Below, piece by piece: positions 35,101 through 44,424 of a DNA stretch of 64,000 bases. The notes beneath the pieces were generated by a model, which made no database searches, was not told where the DNA came from, and was given only the letters and a program-made list of their open reading frames with translations. Source of the DNA: Bolinopsis microptera (lineage: Eukaryota > Ctenophora > Tentaculata > Lobata > Bolinopsidae). The stretch is taken from the NCBI RefSeq assembly GCF_026151205.1, contig NC_087077.1, positions 2,666,001 to 2,730,000 on the forward strand, in the 5' to 3' direction. The first letter of the stretch is position 1. The number at the start of each line of letters is the position of its first letter. Made by a program: the position numbers and the translations under genes.

Positions 35101-38100
35101 GGTTTTCAGTTTCAATTCCGATGATTATCAGATTTAGGGATCGTGGAGGTGCTTTTACTTAATTTCATAGCTGGAAAGTTAATTATAAGTTCTTTTCAAT
35201 AACGTGTGTTCGAAAACACTGAAATAAATGAGGAACATCAAATATTCACGAAAACTCTCAATATGTAGTTTCAAAATGAAAAGCGCACAAGTAAGGTTAT
35301 ATTCCTGTTAAAAACAATTAACCTCAGCTAAATTCAGAAAGTAGATCCACCTAACCTCATAGAAAATAACCTCACCTAACCAATAACCTCACCTAACTCC
35401 AGAAAATAACCTCACCTTAACTCATATAAAAACGTCACCTAACCCCAGAAAATAACCTCACCTAATAACCTCCCAGGTCGACCCCTCGAACAGGACCACT
35501 GGTCAGTACGAGGGTTTGCCTCCAGGATCCTAGCAGGACTGGTCCGGTCCCACAACCTGGGAACTAACCAGATCCAGAGTAGGGTTATTAAGATGCTGCA
35601 TCACGCTCTGGATAAACAGAACTCTGGGCTCGTATCCACTTTCGGAGTGCTAGGTATTATGAGTTCGGGAGATTGTACATATCATATTACCTATCAGTAT
35701 TCAGTATCAACTCGTATGATAAAATAGTTATTGAAATATGATAACTTTCTCACGGATCGTACAGACTTCAACAGTCACATGACGAGAGCTGAGTCCCTAG
35801 AAAATAATCTAACCTTATATATTTCAGCTGGTTTGTGTGAGCTGGGTTCGTTAACAATCAGCACGATAGTTCTTCCTGAGATACGGAACATTTACAGGTA
35901 CACTATGACGTAATAGTAAGCAAAATTAGAAAAATATGTTTCTGATTAGAAAATGTCTCTACTGTATGTATATTAATATACACAGCGTTCAGGAGCCGAG
36001 TTGGGTAAAATAAGCTCATCTGAAAGTAGATGTAGCACACTGCGACGGATCCTTCATCTGTTTTGTTTTTCTAGACCACTTCTGGATCGGCTTAGTAAAG
36101 AAATTGTATCGGCAATAATCGCTTGGATTATATATTAATCAGGAATCATAACCAATAATAACAACCGATATAATAATAACTGAATACTGATATACCTGTC
36201 TCAGGAGAGTTGAACTAAAGTGTGCCACCTCCCAAGATCCTATAGACAGGCATGCTAAGGAGAGGATAAAGGAACTGTTAGTGCGGAAATGTGCCCACGT
36301 GGTTCAGGAACATCTCCCAGAGCTTCTCAGGTACAATTTGCTGGTTTATTCGTTTGAACATCTCCCAGAGCTCCTCAGGTACAATTTGTTGGTTTGTTCT
36401 TGAACATCTCCCAGAGCTCCTCAGGTTCAATTTGTTGGTTTGTTGGTTTGAACATCTCCCAGAGCTTCTCAGGTACAATTTGTTGGTTTGTTCGTTTGAA
36501 CATCTCCCAGAGCTCCTCAGGTACAATTTGTTGGTTTGTTCGTTTGAACATCTCCCAGAGCTCCTAAGGTTCAATTTTTTGGTTTGTTTGTTTGAACATC
36601 TCCCAGAGCTCCTCAGGTACAATTTGTTGGTTTGTTCGTTTGAACATCTCCCAGAGCTCCTAAGGTTCAATTTTTTGGTTTGTTTGTTTGAACATCTCCC
36701 AGAGCTTCTCAGGTACAATTTGTTGGTTTATTCGTTTGAGCATCTCCCAGAGCTCCTCAGGTACAATTTGTTGGTCTGTTCGTTTGAACATCTCCCAGAG
36801 CTTCTCAGGTACAATTTGTTGGTTTATTCGTTTGAACATCTCCCAGAGCTTCTCAGGTACAATTTGTTGGTTTATTCGTTTGAACATCTCCCAGAGCTTC
36901 TCAGGTACAATTTGCTGGTTTGTTCGTTTGAACATCTCCCAGAGCTTCTCAGGTACAATTTGTTGGTTTATTCGTTTGAACATCTCCCAGAGCTTCTCAG
37001 GTACAATTTGTTGGTTTATTCGTTTGAACATCTCCCAGAGCTTCTCAGGTACAATTTGCTGGTTTGTTCGTTTGAACATCTCCCAGAGCTTCTCAGGTAC
37101 AATTTGCTGGTTTATTCGTTTGAACATCTCCCAGAGCTCCTCAGGTACAATTTGTTGGTTTGTTCGTTTGAACATCTCCCAGAGCTCCTGAGGTACAATT
37201 TGTTGGTTTATTCGTTTGAACATCTCCCAGAGCTCCTCAGGTACAATTTGTTGGTCTGTTCGTTTGAACATCTCCCAGAGCTCCTCAGGTACAATTTGTT
37301 GGTTTGTTGGTTTGAACATCTCCCAGAGCTCCTCAGGTACAATTTGTTGGTTTGTTCGTTTGAACATCTACCAGAGCTTCTCAGGTACAATTTGTTGGTC
37401 TGTTCGTTTGAACATCTCCCAGAGCTCCTCAGGTACAATTTGTTGGTTTTTCGTTTGAACATCTCCCAGAGCTCCTCAGGTACAATTTGTTGGTCTGTTC
37501 GTTTGAAAATCTCCCAGAGCTCCTCAGGTACAATTTGTTGGTTTGAACATCTCCCAGAGCTCCTCAGGTACAATTTGTTGGTTTGTTTGTTTGAACATCT
37601 CCCAGAGCTCCTCAGGTACAATTTGTTGGTTTGTTCGTTTGAACATCTCCCAGAGCTTCTCAGGTACAATTTGTTGGTTTATTCGTTTGAACATCTCCCA
37701 GAGCTCCTCAGGTACAATTTGTTGGTCTGTTCGTTTGAACATCTCCCAGAGCTCCTCAGGTACAATTTGTTGGTTTGAACATCTCCCAGAGCTCCTCAGG
37801 TACAATTTGTTGGTTTGTTCGTTTGAACATCTCCCAGAGCTCCTCAGGTACAATTTGTTGGTTTGTTCGTTTGAACATCTCCCAGGGCTCCTCAGGTACA
37901 ATTTGTTGGTTTGTTCGTTTGAACATCTCCCAGAGCTTCTCAGGTACAATTTGTTGGTTTGTTCGTTCGAACATCTCCCAGAGCTCCTCAGGTACAATTT
38001 GTTGGTTTGTTCGTTTGAACATCTACCAGAGCTCCTCAGATACAATTTTTTGGTTTATTCGTTTGAACATCTCCCAGAGCTTCTCAGGTACAATTTGTTG

Positions 38101-41100
38101 GTCTGTTCGTTTGAACATCTCCCAGAGCTCCTCAGGTACAATTTGTTGGTCTGTTCGTTTGAACATCTCCCAGAGCTCCTCAGGTACAATTTGTTGGTTT
38201 GTTCGTTTGAACATCTCCCAGAGCTCCTCAGGTACAATTTGTTGATTTGTTGGTTTGAACATCTCCCAGAGCTCCTTAGGTACAATTTGTTGGTCTGTTC
38301 GTTTGAACATCTCCCAGAGCTCCTCAGATACAATTTTTTGGTTTATTCGTTTGAACATCTCCCAGAGCTCCTCAGGTACAATTTGTTGATTTGTTGGTTT
38401 GAACATCTCCCAGAGCTCCTTAGGTACAATTTGTTGGTTTGTTCGTTTGAACATCTCCCAGAGCTTCTCAGGTACAATTTGTTGGTTTGTTGGTTTGAAC
38501 ATCTCCCAGAGCTTCTCAGGTACAATTTGTTGGTTTGTTCGTTTGAACATCTCCCAGAGCTCCTCAGGTACAATTTGTTGGTCTGTTTGTTTGTACATCT
38601 CCCAGAGCTCCTCAGGTACAATTTGTTGGTTTGTTTGTTTGAACATCTCCCAGAGCTCCTCAGGTACAATTTGTTGATTTGTTGGTTTGAACATCTACCA
38701 GAGCTTCTCAGGTACAATTTGTTGGTTTGTTCGTTTGAACATCTCCCAGAGCTCCTCAGGTACAATTTGTTGGTTTGTTCGTTTGAACATCTCCCAGAGC
38801 TCCTCAGGTACAATTTGTTGGTCTGTTTGTTTGTACATCTCCCAGAGCTCCTCAGGTACAATTTGTTGGTTTGTTTGTTTGAACATCTCCCAGAGCTCCT
38901 CAGGTACAATTTGTTGATTTGTTTGTTTGAACATCTACCAGAGCTTCTCAGGTACAATTTGTTGGTCTGTTCGTTTGAACATCTCCCATAGCTCCTCAGG
39001 TACAATTTGTTGGTTTGTTTGTTTGAACATCTCCCAGAGCTCCTCAGGTACAATTTGTTGGTTTGTTCGTTTGAACATCTCCCAGAGCTCCTCAGGTACA
39101 ATTTGTTGGTCTGTTCGTTTGAACATCTCCCAGAGCTCCTCAGGTACAATTTGTTGGTTTATTCGTTTGAACATCTCCCAGAGCTTCTCAGGTACAATTT
39201 GTTGGTCTGTTCGTTTGAACATCTCCCAGAGCTCCTCAGGTACAATTTGTTGGTTTATTCGTTTGAACATCTCCCAGAGCTCCTCAGGTACAATTTGTTG
39301 GTTTATTCGTTTGAACATCTCCCAGAGCTTCTCAGGTACAATTTATTGGTTTATTCGTTTGAACATCTCCCAGAGCTCCTCAGGTACAATTTATTGGTTT
39401 ATTCGTTTGAACATCTCCCAGAGCTTCTCAGGTACAATTTATTGGTTTATTCGTTTGAACATCTCCCAGAGCTCCTCAGGTACAATTTATTGGTTTATTC
39501 GTTTGAACATCTCCCAGAGCTCCTCAGGTACAATTTGTTGGTTTGTTTGTTTGAACATCTCCCAGAGCTCCTCAGGTACAATTTGTTGGTCTGTTGGTTT
39601 GAACATCTCCCAGAGCTTCTCAGGTACAATTTGTTGGTCTGTTGGTTTGAACATCTCCCAGAGCTCCTCAGGTACAATTTGTTGGTCTGTTCGTTTGAAC
39701 ATCTCCCAGAGCTCCTCAGGTACAATTTGTTGGTCTGTTCGTTTGAACATCTCCCAGAGCTTCTCAGGTACAATTTGTTGGTTTGTTCTTTTGAACATCT
39801 CCCAGAGCTCCTCAGGTACAATTTGTTGGTTTGTTCGTTTGAACATCTCCCAGAGCTCCTCAGGTACAATTTGTTGGTCTGTTCGTTTGAACATCTCCCA
39901 GAGCTTCTCAGGTACAATTTGTTGGTCTGTTCGTTTGAAAATCTCCCAGAGCTCCTCAGGTACAATTTGTTGGTCTGTTCGTTTGAACATCTCCCAGAGC
40001 TCCTCAGGTACAAATTGTTGGTTTGTTCGTTTGAACATCTCCCAGAGCTCCTCAGGTACAATTTGTTGGTCTGTTCGTTTGAACATCTCCCAGAGCTTCT
40101 CAGGTACAATTTGTTGGTCTGTTCGTTTGAAAATCTCCCAGAGCTCCTCAGGTACAATTTGTTGGTCTGTTCGTTTGAACATCTCCCAGAGCTCCTCAGG
40201 TACAATTTGTTGGTTTGTTCGTTTGAACATCTCCCAGAGCTCCTCAGGTACAATTTGTTGGTTTGTTCGTTTGAACATCTCCCAGAGCTCCTCAGGTACA
40301 ATTTGTTGGTCTGTTCGTTTGAACATCTCCCAGAGCTTCTCAGGTACAATTTGTTGGTCTGTTCGTTTGAAAATCTCCCAGAGCTCCTCAGGTACAATTT
40401 GTTGGTCTGTTCGTTTGAACATCTCCCAGAGCTCCTCAGGTACAATTTGTTGGTTTGTTCGTTTGAACATCTCCCAGAGCTTCTCAGGTACAATTTGTTG
40501 GTCTGTTCGTTTGAAAATCTCCCAGAGCTCCTCAGGTACAATTTGTTGGTCTGTTCGTTTGAACATCTCCCAGAGCTCCTCAGGTACAATTTGTTGGTCT
40601 GTTCGTTTGAACATCTACCAGAGCTCCTCAGGTACAATTTGTTGGTTTGTTCGTTTGAACATCTCCCAGAGCTTCTCAGGTACAATTTGTTGGTTTGTTT
40701 GTTTGAACATCTCCCAGAGCTCCTCAGGTACAATTTGTTGGTCTGTTCGTTTGAACATCTCCCAGAGCTCCTCAGGTACAATTTGTTGGTTTGTTGGTTT
40801 GAACATCTCCCAGAGCTTCTCAGGTACAATTTGTTGGTTTGTTCGTTTGAACATCTCCCAGAGCTTCTCAGGTACAATTTGTTGGTTTGTTCGTTTGAAC
40901 ATCTCCCAGAGCTTCTCAGGTACAATTTGTTGGTCTGTTCGTTTGAGCATCTCCCAGAGCTCCTCAGGTACAATTTGTTGGTCTGTTCGTTTGAACATCT
41001 CCCAGAGCTTCTCAGGTACAATTTGTTGGTTTGTTCGTTTGAACATCTCCCAGAGCTTCTCAGGTACAATTTGTTGGTTTGTTCGTTTGAACATCTCCCA

Positions 41101-43223
41101 GAGCTTCTCAGGTACAATTTGTTGGTCTGTTCGTTTGAGCATCTCCCAGAGCTCCTCAGGTACAATTTGTTGGTCTGTTCGTTTGAACATCTCCCAGAGC
41201 TCCTCAGGTACAATTTGTTGGTTTATTCGTTTGAGCATCTCCCAGAGCTTCTCAGGTACAATTTGTTGGTCTGTTCGTTTGAACATCTCCCAGAGCTCCT
41301 CAGGTACAATTTGTTGGTCTGTTCGTTTGAACATCTCCCAGAGCTCCTCAGGTACAATTTGTTGGTCTGTTCGTTTGAACATCTCCCAGAGCTCCTCAGG
41401 TACAATTTGTTAGTTTGTTTGTTTGAACATCTCCCAGAGCTTCTCAGGTACAATTTGTTGGTCTGTTCGTTTGAACATCTCCCAGAGCTCCTCAGGTACA
41501 ATTTGTTGGTTTATTCGTTTGAACATCTCCCAGAGCTCCTCAGGTACAATTTGTTGGTTTGTTCGTTTGAACATCTCCCAGAGCTCCTCAGGTACAATTT
41601 GTTGGTTTATTCTTTTGAACATCTCCCAGAGCTCCTCAGGTACAATTTGTTGGTCTGTTCGTTTGAACATCTCCCAGAGCTCCTCAGGTACAATTTGTTG
41701 GTTTGTTGGTTTGAACATCTCCCAGAGCTCCTCAGGTACAATTTGTTGGTTTGTTCGTTTGAACATCTCCCAGAGCTCCTCAGGTACAATTTGTTGGTTT
41801 GTTCGTTTGAACATCTCCCAGAGCTCCTCAGGTACAATTTGTTGGTCTGTTGGTTTGAACATCTCCCAGAGCTCCTCAGGTACAATTTGTTGGTCTGTTG
41901 GTTTGAACATCTCCCAGAGCTCCTCAGGTACAATTTGTTGGTTTGTTCGTTTGAACATCTCCCAGAGCTCCTCTGGTACAATTTGTTGGTTTGTTCGTTC
42001 GAACATCTCCCAGAGCTCCTCAGGTACAATTTGTTGGTCTGTTGGTTTGAACATCTCCCAGAGCTCCTCAGGTACAATTTGTTGGTTTGTTCGTTTGTAC
42101 ATCTCCCAGAGCTCCTCAGGTACAATTTGTTGGTTTATTCGTTTGAAAATCTCCCAGAGCTCCTCAGGTACAATTTGTTGGTTTGTTGGTTTGAACATCT
42201 CCCAGAGCTCCTCAGGTACAATTTGTTGGTTTGTTCGTTTGAACATCTCCCAGAGCTCCTCAGGTACAATTTGTTGGTTTGTTCGTTTGAACATCTCCCA
42301 GAGCTCCTCAGGTACAATTTGTTGGTTTGTTCGTTTGAACATCTCCCAGAGCTCCTCAGGTACAATTTGTTGGTCTGTTCGTTTGAACATCTCCCAGAGC
42401 TCCTCAGGTACAATTTGTTGGTTTGTTCGTTTGAACATCTCCCAGAGCTCCTCAGGTACAATTTGTTGGTCTGTTCGTTTGAACATCTCCCAGAGCTCAG
42501 GTACAATTTGTTGGTTTGTTGGTTTAAACATCTCCCAGAGCTTCTCAGGTACAATTTGTTTGTTTGTTGGTTTGAACATCTCCCAGAGCTCCTCAGGTAC
42601 AATTTGTTGGTTTATTCGTTTGAACATCTCCCAGAGCTCCTCAGGTACAATTTGTTGGTTTGAACATCTCCCAGAGCTCCTCAGGTACAATTTGTTGGTC
42701 TGTTCGTTTGAACATCTCCCAGAGCTCCTCAGGTACAATTTGTTGGTCTGTTTGTTTAAACATCTCCCAGAGCTCCTCAGGTACAATTTGTTGGTTTGTT
42801 TGTTTGAACATCTCCCAGAGCTCCTCAGGTACAATTTGTTGGTTTGTTCGTTTGAACATCTCCCAGAGCTCCTCAGGTACAATTTGTTGGTCTGTTCGTT
42901 TGAACATCTCCCAGAGCTCCTCAGGTACAATTTGTTGGTTTATTCGTTTATGCTGGCACCTGTGCTCTGGTCACAGGTGTGCTTGTCTCAAGTTTGTTCG
43001 CGTTATTTAACAGGTAAATTGCTTACTAGCAATTAATCAGCATATTCACTTTTAACTTGGTCCTTTTTTGGTTTTTGCGTGAGCCCTCTTCACCGGTCTG
43101 TTCTTACTTATCAATACATTTCATCCCAGTGTTGACGACTACGAGCAGAAGTTTGGTGACATAGGACGTGAAATGTTTTACAAGGTCATGAGACCTACTT
43201 CTCACATGCCAATGATGAAATAA
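20101..43223 (+). CDS. TAF6, TFIID/SAGA subunit, 11 exons across 23 kb
   Basis: TAF6 pairs with TAF9 through a histone fold and scaffolds TFIID with C-terminal HEAT repeats. Exons: 20101-20229, 20384-20517, 21333-21426, 21865-21967, 22300-22387, 22615-22780, 34694-34808, 35477-35653, 35828-35897, 36205-36330, 43130-43223. All junctions are GT-AG and phases agree; the product is 431 residues. Exons 1-2 give the histone fold (SIKAIAESVGV, then LTTDHMERANK). Exons 3-4 match the middle region (RGREIYGAQDEEVDLDTIL, VHWLTIEGSTPTIPDNPP). Exons 5-11 form the HEAT domain (LSTDPGLAAVLPRL, LEKFLHDIIPSVISC, IQSRVIKML, VDDYEQKFGDIG). The long Pro/Ser tail of vertebrate TAF6 is absent. Intron 6 contains three antisense GPCR genes; intron 10 is filled by an array seeded on the exon 10 donor. 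Confidence 0.95.
22004..22136. mobile_element. Short inverted-repeat element with poly-C core, TAF6 intron 4
   Basis: About 130 bases begin with GGGGCCATCTACTTAGGA and end with TCCTAAGTAGATGGCCCC after one base change, with a run of about 20 C in the middle. It has the shape of a miniature inverted-repeat element. No unambiguous target duplication is visible. Confidence 0.6.
22781..23533. other. TAF6 intron 6, proximal part
   Basis: AT-rich intron sequence between TAF6 exon 6 and the first antisense GPCR. Nothing else is recognised. Confidence 0.5.
23534..24634 (-). CDS. Class A-like GPCR, nested in TAF6 intron 6 (copy 1)
   Basis: A 366-residue intronless seven-transmembrane receptor. TM2 has the conserved Asp (AVLDLLTTL), and a Cys (ENFCDLQAY) precedes TM3. 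The DRY position reads NCSKLASMLFPF: no Arg, with Lys instead. TM7 ends ANVFIY, so the NPxxY Pro is replaced by Val. The C-tail is long and basic (RRRQEEVKK). It is highly similar throughout to the receptor at 29693-30763, and their 5' flanks also align for about 300 bases, so the pair arose by segmental duplication. The ligand is unknown, and the altered microswitches make standard G-protein coupling uncertain. The start is the only ATG ahead of TM1 with a conserved context in both copies (MGEI). Confidence 0.9.
   Translation of the reverse strand: MGEIRAPPNNYSLFGGYAKNWWLYHNVNPVLARSLFSTFFLLGTLVGLIGSFVILIATKQKAIRVGKITTALIQHVAVLDLLTTLVILFPTCLAAITDSWLLGENFCDLQAYSRWFLFICTALLTVAMNCSKLASMLFPFRGASWTCRQGHILASCMWAASLALVLILVVQIDKIKVLYRERQLNCELMFISILLFITSAFVILLVALLCTVIVVICGIWLIVIAVRLSHRQGRSANLQGIVTVILIAVVYCISMLPLFGYYALQVIDGNHSLFKTVMFCKCIPYLNNIANVFIYTVSIPSFRNFIKTKLFTIFPCFVTHKRVHPIKGSTNHKIDTNASQRRRQEEVKKTVATPSRNEKEVDETQM
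24635..26097. other. TAF6 intron 6 between GPCR copy 1 and the hAT element
   Basis: It includes the receptor's upstream flank, a 90-base palindromic element at 24875-24964, and AT-rich sequence. The open frames near 25430-26040 have no recognised family and are not supported as genes. Confidence 0.45.
24875..24964. mobile_element. Small palindromic element
   Basis: The left arm ATAATACTCTCGCGCTCT... pairs with the right arm ...AGAGTGAGAGAGTATTAT, and GGCCGCGC on one side pairs with GCGCGGCC on the other, around a short centre containing 'gcccgaacgtagtgagggt'. It starts right after the last base at which the two duplicated GPCR 5' flanks align ('caaacgctataa'). Confidence 0.65.
26655..26860 (-). 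pseudogene. BED-type zinc-finger fragment of a hAT protein (inverted copy)
   Basis: The minus strand encodes SKRSKQAKQGNVTASTRVAE, then FGKSSFYADNGKLFCRAC and NLVVDHIRNNH. Cys-x2-Cys followed by two His fits a BED finger, the DNA-binding start of hAT transposases and of domesticated CGGBP1, which has the same EFG...GKLFC...C spacing. The frame has no start of its own and runs out soon after the finger. Confidence 0.7.
27165..27365. repeat. Minisatellite in the hAT element
   Basis: About nine tandem units on 'ttgaccagacgacataaag' and 'ttgaccagtagacatataaa'. The 101- and 109-residue minus-strand frames here come from this periodicity. Confidence 0.85.
27474..27680 (+). pseudogene. BED-type zinc-finger start of a hAT protein, truncated
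   Basis: It begins MDRFVKRPADKPAGPSSSKR and continues with the same finger half as the inverted copy (FGKSLFYADNGKLFCRAC). The MDRFV start resembles CGGBP1 and related hAT N-termini. After the second Cys the sequence switches to the ~200-bp block and the His pair is lost, so the finger is incomplete and the protein stops at 68 codons after the fusion. Confidence 0.7.
28540..29692. other. TAF6 intron 6 between hAT and GPCR copy 2
   Basis: AT-rich. The stretch at about 28970-29040 resembles 31740-31870 (shared 'gtatggtat', 'ccagca', 'aacaaattggtgaacaa'), suggesting a duplicated noncoding block. No gene is supported. Confidence 0.45.
29693..30763 (-). CDS. Class A-like GPCR, nested in TAF6 intron 6 (copy 2)
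   Basis: A 356-residue paralogue of the receptor at 23534-24634, aligned from MGEI through the C-tail. Conserved parts include ITTALIQHVAVLDLLTTL (TM2), NCSKLASILFPF in place of DRY, LSHRQGRSANLQGI between TM5 and TM6, and ANVFIYTVSI in TM7. Changes concentrate in the N-terminus, the extracellular loop before TM5 (KISVKYSHQQLSCDL against KIKVLYRERQLNCEL) and the C-tail, where a ~20-residue segment of copy 1 is missing. That pattern suits divergence in ligand binding and signalling (inference). It is intact and intronless, antisense to TAF6. Confidence 0.9.
   Translation of the reverse strand: MGEIWAPSKDDSLFEDGWVLDNVNPVLARSLFSTILLLGTLIGLTGNTVILIATKQRVIRVGKITTALIQHVAVLDLLTTLVILFPTCFAAITDRWLLGENFCALQAYSRWFLSCSTALLTATINCSKLASILFPFRGARWTYRQGHILASCMWAASLALLLPIFLQKDKISVKYSHQQLSCDLIIIMELFIKSAIVVFSVTLLCTVIVVISGTWLIVIAVRLSHRQGRSANLQGILTVILIAVVYCTSMLPLFGYYVLKVIYDGKHSYVKTKMFCKCIPYLNNIANVFIYTVSITSFRNFIKAKFFAIFSCFVTQKTVRRRQEEVKEQLQLKVRIEKRLMKQLCRHISGNRLLKK
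30764..32756. other. TAF6 intron 6 between GPCR copy 2 and the third GPCR
   Basis: The first ~250 bases align with the 5' flank of GPCR copy 1. Two related ~100-bp blocks rich in GTTCGAC/GTCGAAC lie at about 31540-31675 and 32411-32530. A 14-bp CAGGTATTCAGGAT minisatellite lies at about 32118-32228. No gene is supported. Confidence 0.5.
32118..32228. repeat. 14-bp minisatellite
   Basis: About eight copies of CAGGTATTCAGGAT, the first ones degenerate. Confidence 0.85.
32757..33707 (-). CDS. Class A-like GPCR, third receptor nested in TAF6 intron 6
   Basis: A 316-residue intronless seven-transmembrane protein. I start it at MDPTPITSPEKW, the first ATG; the frame is open upstream but has no ATG there. 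TM1 has GN (STVGNITVLL), TM2 has the conserved Asp (TALADLGF), the DRY position reads NISKLTNLLYPL, and TM7 ends VANPIIYYL, a normal NPxxY. It is clearly diverged from the two neighbouring receptors but shares the N-x-S-K-L motif and the LQMQGVVTIIL / NLQGIVTVIL segment of TM6, so all three belong to one family. Its DNA is more GC-rich in the 5' half than the neighbours. Ligand unknown. Confidence 0.88.
   Translation of the reverse strand: MDPTPITSPEKWLLASWNLCSALISTVGNITVLLATLKYSSIKLDAVSVILITNTALADLGFTFTCIIPSTVYIVAERQIFADIISSFFNLADEVFLCADIYLLCAMNISKLTNLLYPLRTRARSKKTGWIVAVVVWVASVLVAQLVPYWLCSPPQSFDYATFQCNSSYRAKCDWIVIYFALLILFGPFLVILVTSVWLLVYAAKKSTTGLQMQGVVTIILVSVNFFISNIPYSAFFAVMATGIDVRKILYFPQIYRFVVYILNLNFVANPIIYYLSIASFKRFVDTKIFCRGNGTLARTVSSRRPTQFSRPDTLS
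33708..34693. other. TAF6 intron 6, distal part
   Basis: Upstream flank of the third GPCR and the end of intron 6, finishing with the TTTTCAG acceptor. Nothing else is supported. Confidence 0.45.
35340..35470. repeat. Degenerate short repeat in TAF6 intron 7
   Basis: Repeated 'aataacctcacctaac(c/t)' and 'ccagaaaataacctcaccta' immediately upstream of the exon 8 acceptor. Confidence 0.75.
36308..42949 (+). repeat. 48-bp tandem array made of the TAF6 exon 10 5' splice junction
   Basis: About 138 head-to-tail copies. The first copy is not intergenic: its first 23 bases (GAACATCTCC...CTTCTCAG) are the last bases of TAF6 exon 10, encoding EHLPELLR, and its remaining 25 bases (GTACAATTTG...TTCGTTT) start intron 10. 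Every unit therefore reproduces the exon end, the CAG|GTACAA donor and the intron start. Units differ by a few recurrent variants: CTCCTC or CTTCTC, TTTGTTCG, TCTGTTCG, TTTATTCG or TTTGTTGG, GAAAATC for GAACATC. A few units are short (near 36400, 37545, 37770, 42500 and 42655). Because 48 is divisible by three, four of six frames stay open for hundreds of codons; these frames are not genes. Confidence 0.97.
42950..43129. other. TAF6 intron 10, unique 3' end
   Basis: The array ends abruptly at 'ttcgttt' followed by ATGCTGGCACCTG. The remaining 180 bases are unique and lead to the TTTCATCCCAG acceptor of exon 11. Confidence 0.7.
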
Positions 43224-43611
43224 TTAACAGGAATGTTACTCCTCCTTCCCTCTGGCCAGCCGTAAAGAGATTTTTTGATTCTGGGACTGAATATTCCCAA
43301 CATTTTGATGAGCTATCCTTTTTAAATTATAACATTTTATTTCATCTCTGTTCTCTATATTTGATAAATTTATGAGCGAATGTTTTTCATAACGTTTGAC
43401 GTATTGTATTATATATATTCACAGTTCATATTCACAGTTGATATTTGTGTTTCACTTACCCATCGTGGGTGGATCAATCCATGTTCTTTCTTAGTATCCT
43501 CTAAATTTGTACCGATACTCTATTCTTTATGTGTAATCAATAAGCATTTTTAAAACAATTTACCTTAGGAGATGTTAACTTGATTTGAACTAATTGGAAA
43601 CAAAGATCAAT

Positions 43612-44424
43612 ATGGAAGGTAACAAATATACTCTCATTGGAGTAAACATATTTTCTTAACATCTTTACTTACTGTATGATTTCCAAAATGTGACTTATTT
43701 CCATCAACGTTTGGTTAAAATTAGCACAATATCTAATTATCATGCCAATTATTTTTCAGAGGAGGTGCGGTCAGAGAAAAGACGACACAAAACAAGCGAG
43801 TCAGATACCCCACCAGAATATAAGAAGCACGTAAATACCAACCCATCCCATCCATCAACCAACATCTCAGTTTCACATTTAGGGGACGAATGCGCGCCAC
43901 CAACAGAAATAGCTGACAATGAGAACTCTGCAAACCGGCGGGCCCTTGAATCAGACGACCAGCTGCCGCACACTGGACCGGAGGACCCTAACCGACCCTC
44001 CCGCGGCTACGAATACTGTGATCACACCGCAGATATCCAGGTGCATTCCTGGGGAGTAAACCTCAAGGAGGCATTCGAGGAATGCTGCGTGGGAATGTTT
44101 GGGTATATTACAGATCTCACAACTGTTGAACCTAAAGATACCTTCACTTTGGAGGCTGAGGGGCATGACATGGACACCTTACTGTTCCATTTCTTAGATG
44201 AGTGGTTGTACGCGTTCAGTGCTGAACCTTACTTCACCCCTAACGAGATCAATATCCTTGAGTTTGACGAGGCGAATTTTAAAATAAAGTGTGAGGGGTA
44301 CGGTGAGCCGTTTGATCTTCAGAAGCACCCCCAGGGGACGGAAGTGAAAGCTATAACTTATAGTGCTATGCAGATTAAACAACATGATAAGGGTTGCGAA
44401 GTGTACGTTATTGTGGATATTTAA
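43612..44424 (+). CDS. Archease, activator of the RTCB RNA ligase
   Basis: Archease promotes guanylylation and turnover of RTCB, the ligase that joins tRNA exons and XBP1 mRNA halves. Two exons: 43612-43618 (ATGGAAG) and 43760-44424, joined at GT-AG to give 223 residues. The archease fold covers the last ~140 residues: the hallmark YEYCDHTADIQVHSWG with metal-binding Asp residues, FGYITDLTTVEP, LLFHFLDEWLYAFSAEPYF, and HPQGTEVKAITYSAMQ before the VIVDI terminus. It has an extra ~85-residue low-complexity N-terminus rich in Ser, Pro, Asn and Glu that replaces the shorter helix of the human protein. The seven-base first exon is inferred from the splice sites; an alternative is an ATG in the preceding sequence. 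It follows TAF6 by 390 bases in the same direction. Confidence 0.96.

Noticed and set aside
36308-42949. CRISPR-like repeat array
   Set aside because: Units are contiguous, with no unique spacers, inside a metazoan intron and with a clear origin in a splice junction.
36291-43036. Very long open frames (up to 1218 codons) on both strands with 16-residue periodic proteins (EHLPELLRYNLLVCSF, NISQSSSGTICWFVRL, FKRTNQQIVPEELWEM, LYLRSSGRCSNEQTNK)
   Set aside because: The 48-bp unit is a multiple of three and lacks stops in four frames, so openness is automatic. The origin as the TAF6 exon 10 donor explains the sequence fully; only the first eight residues of one frame are real TAF6.
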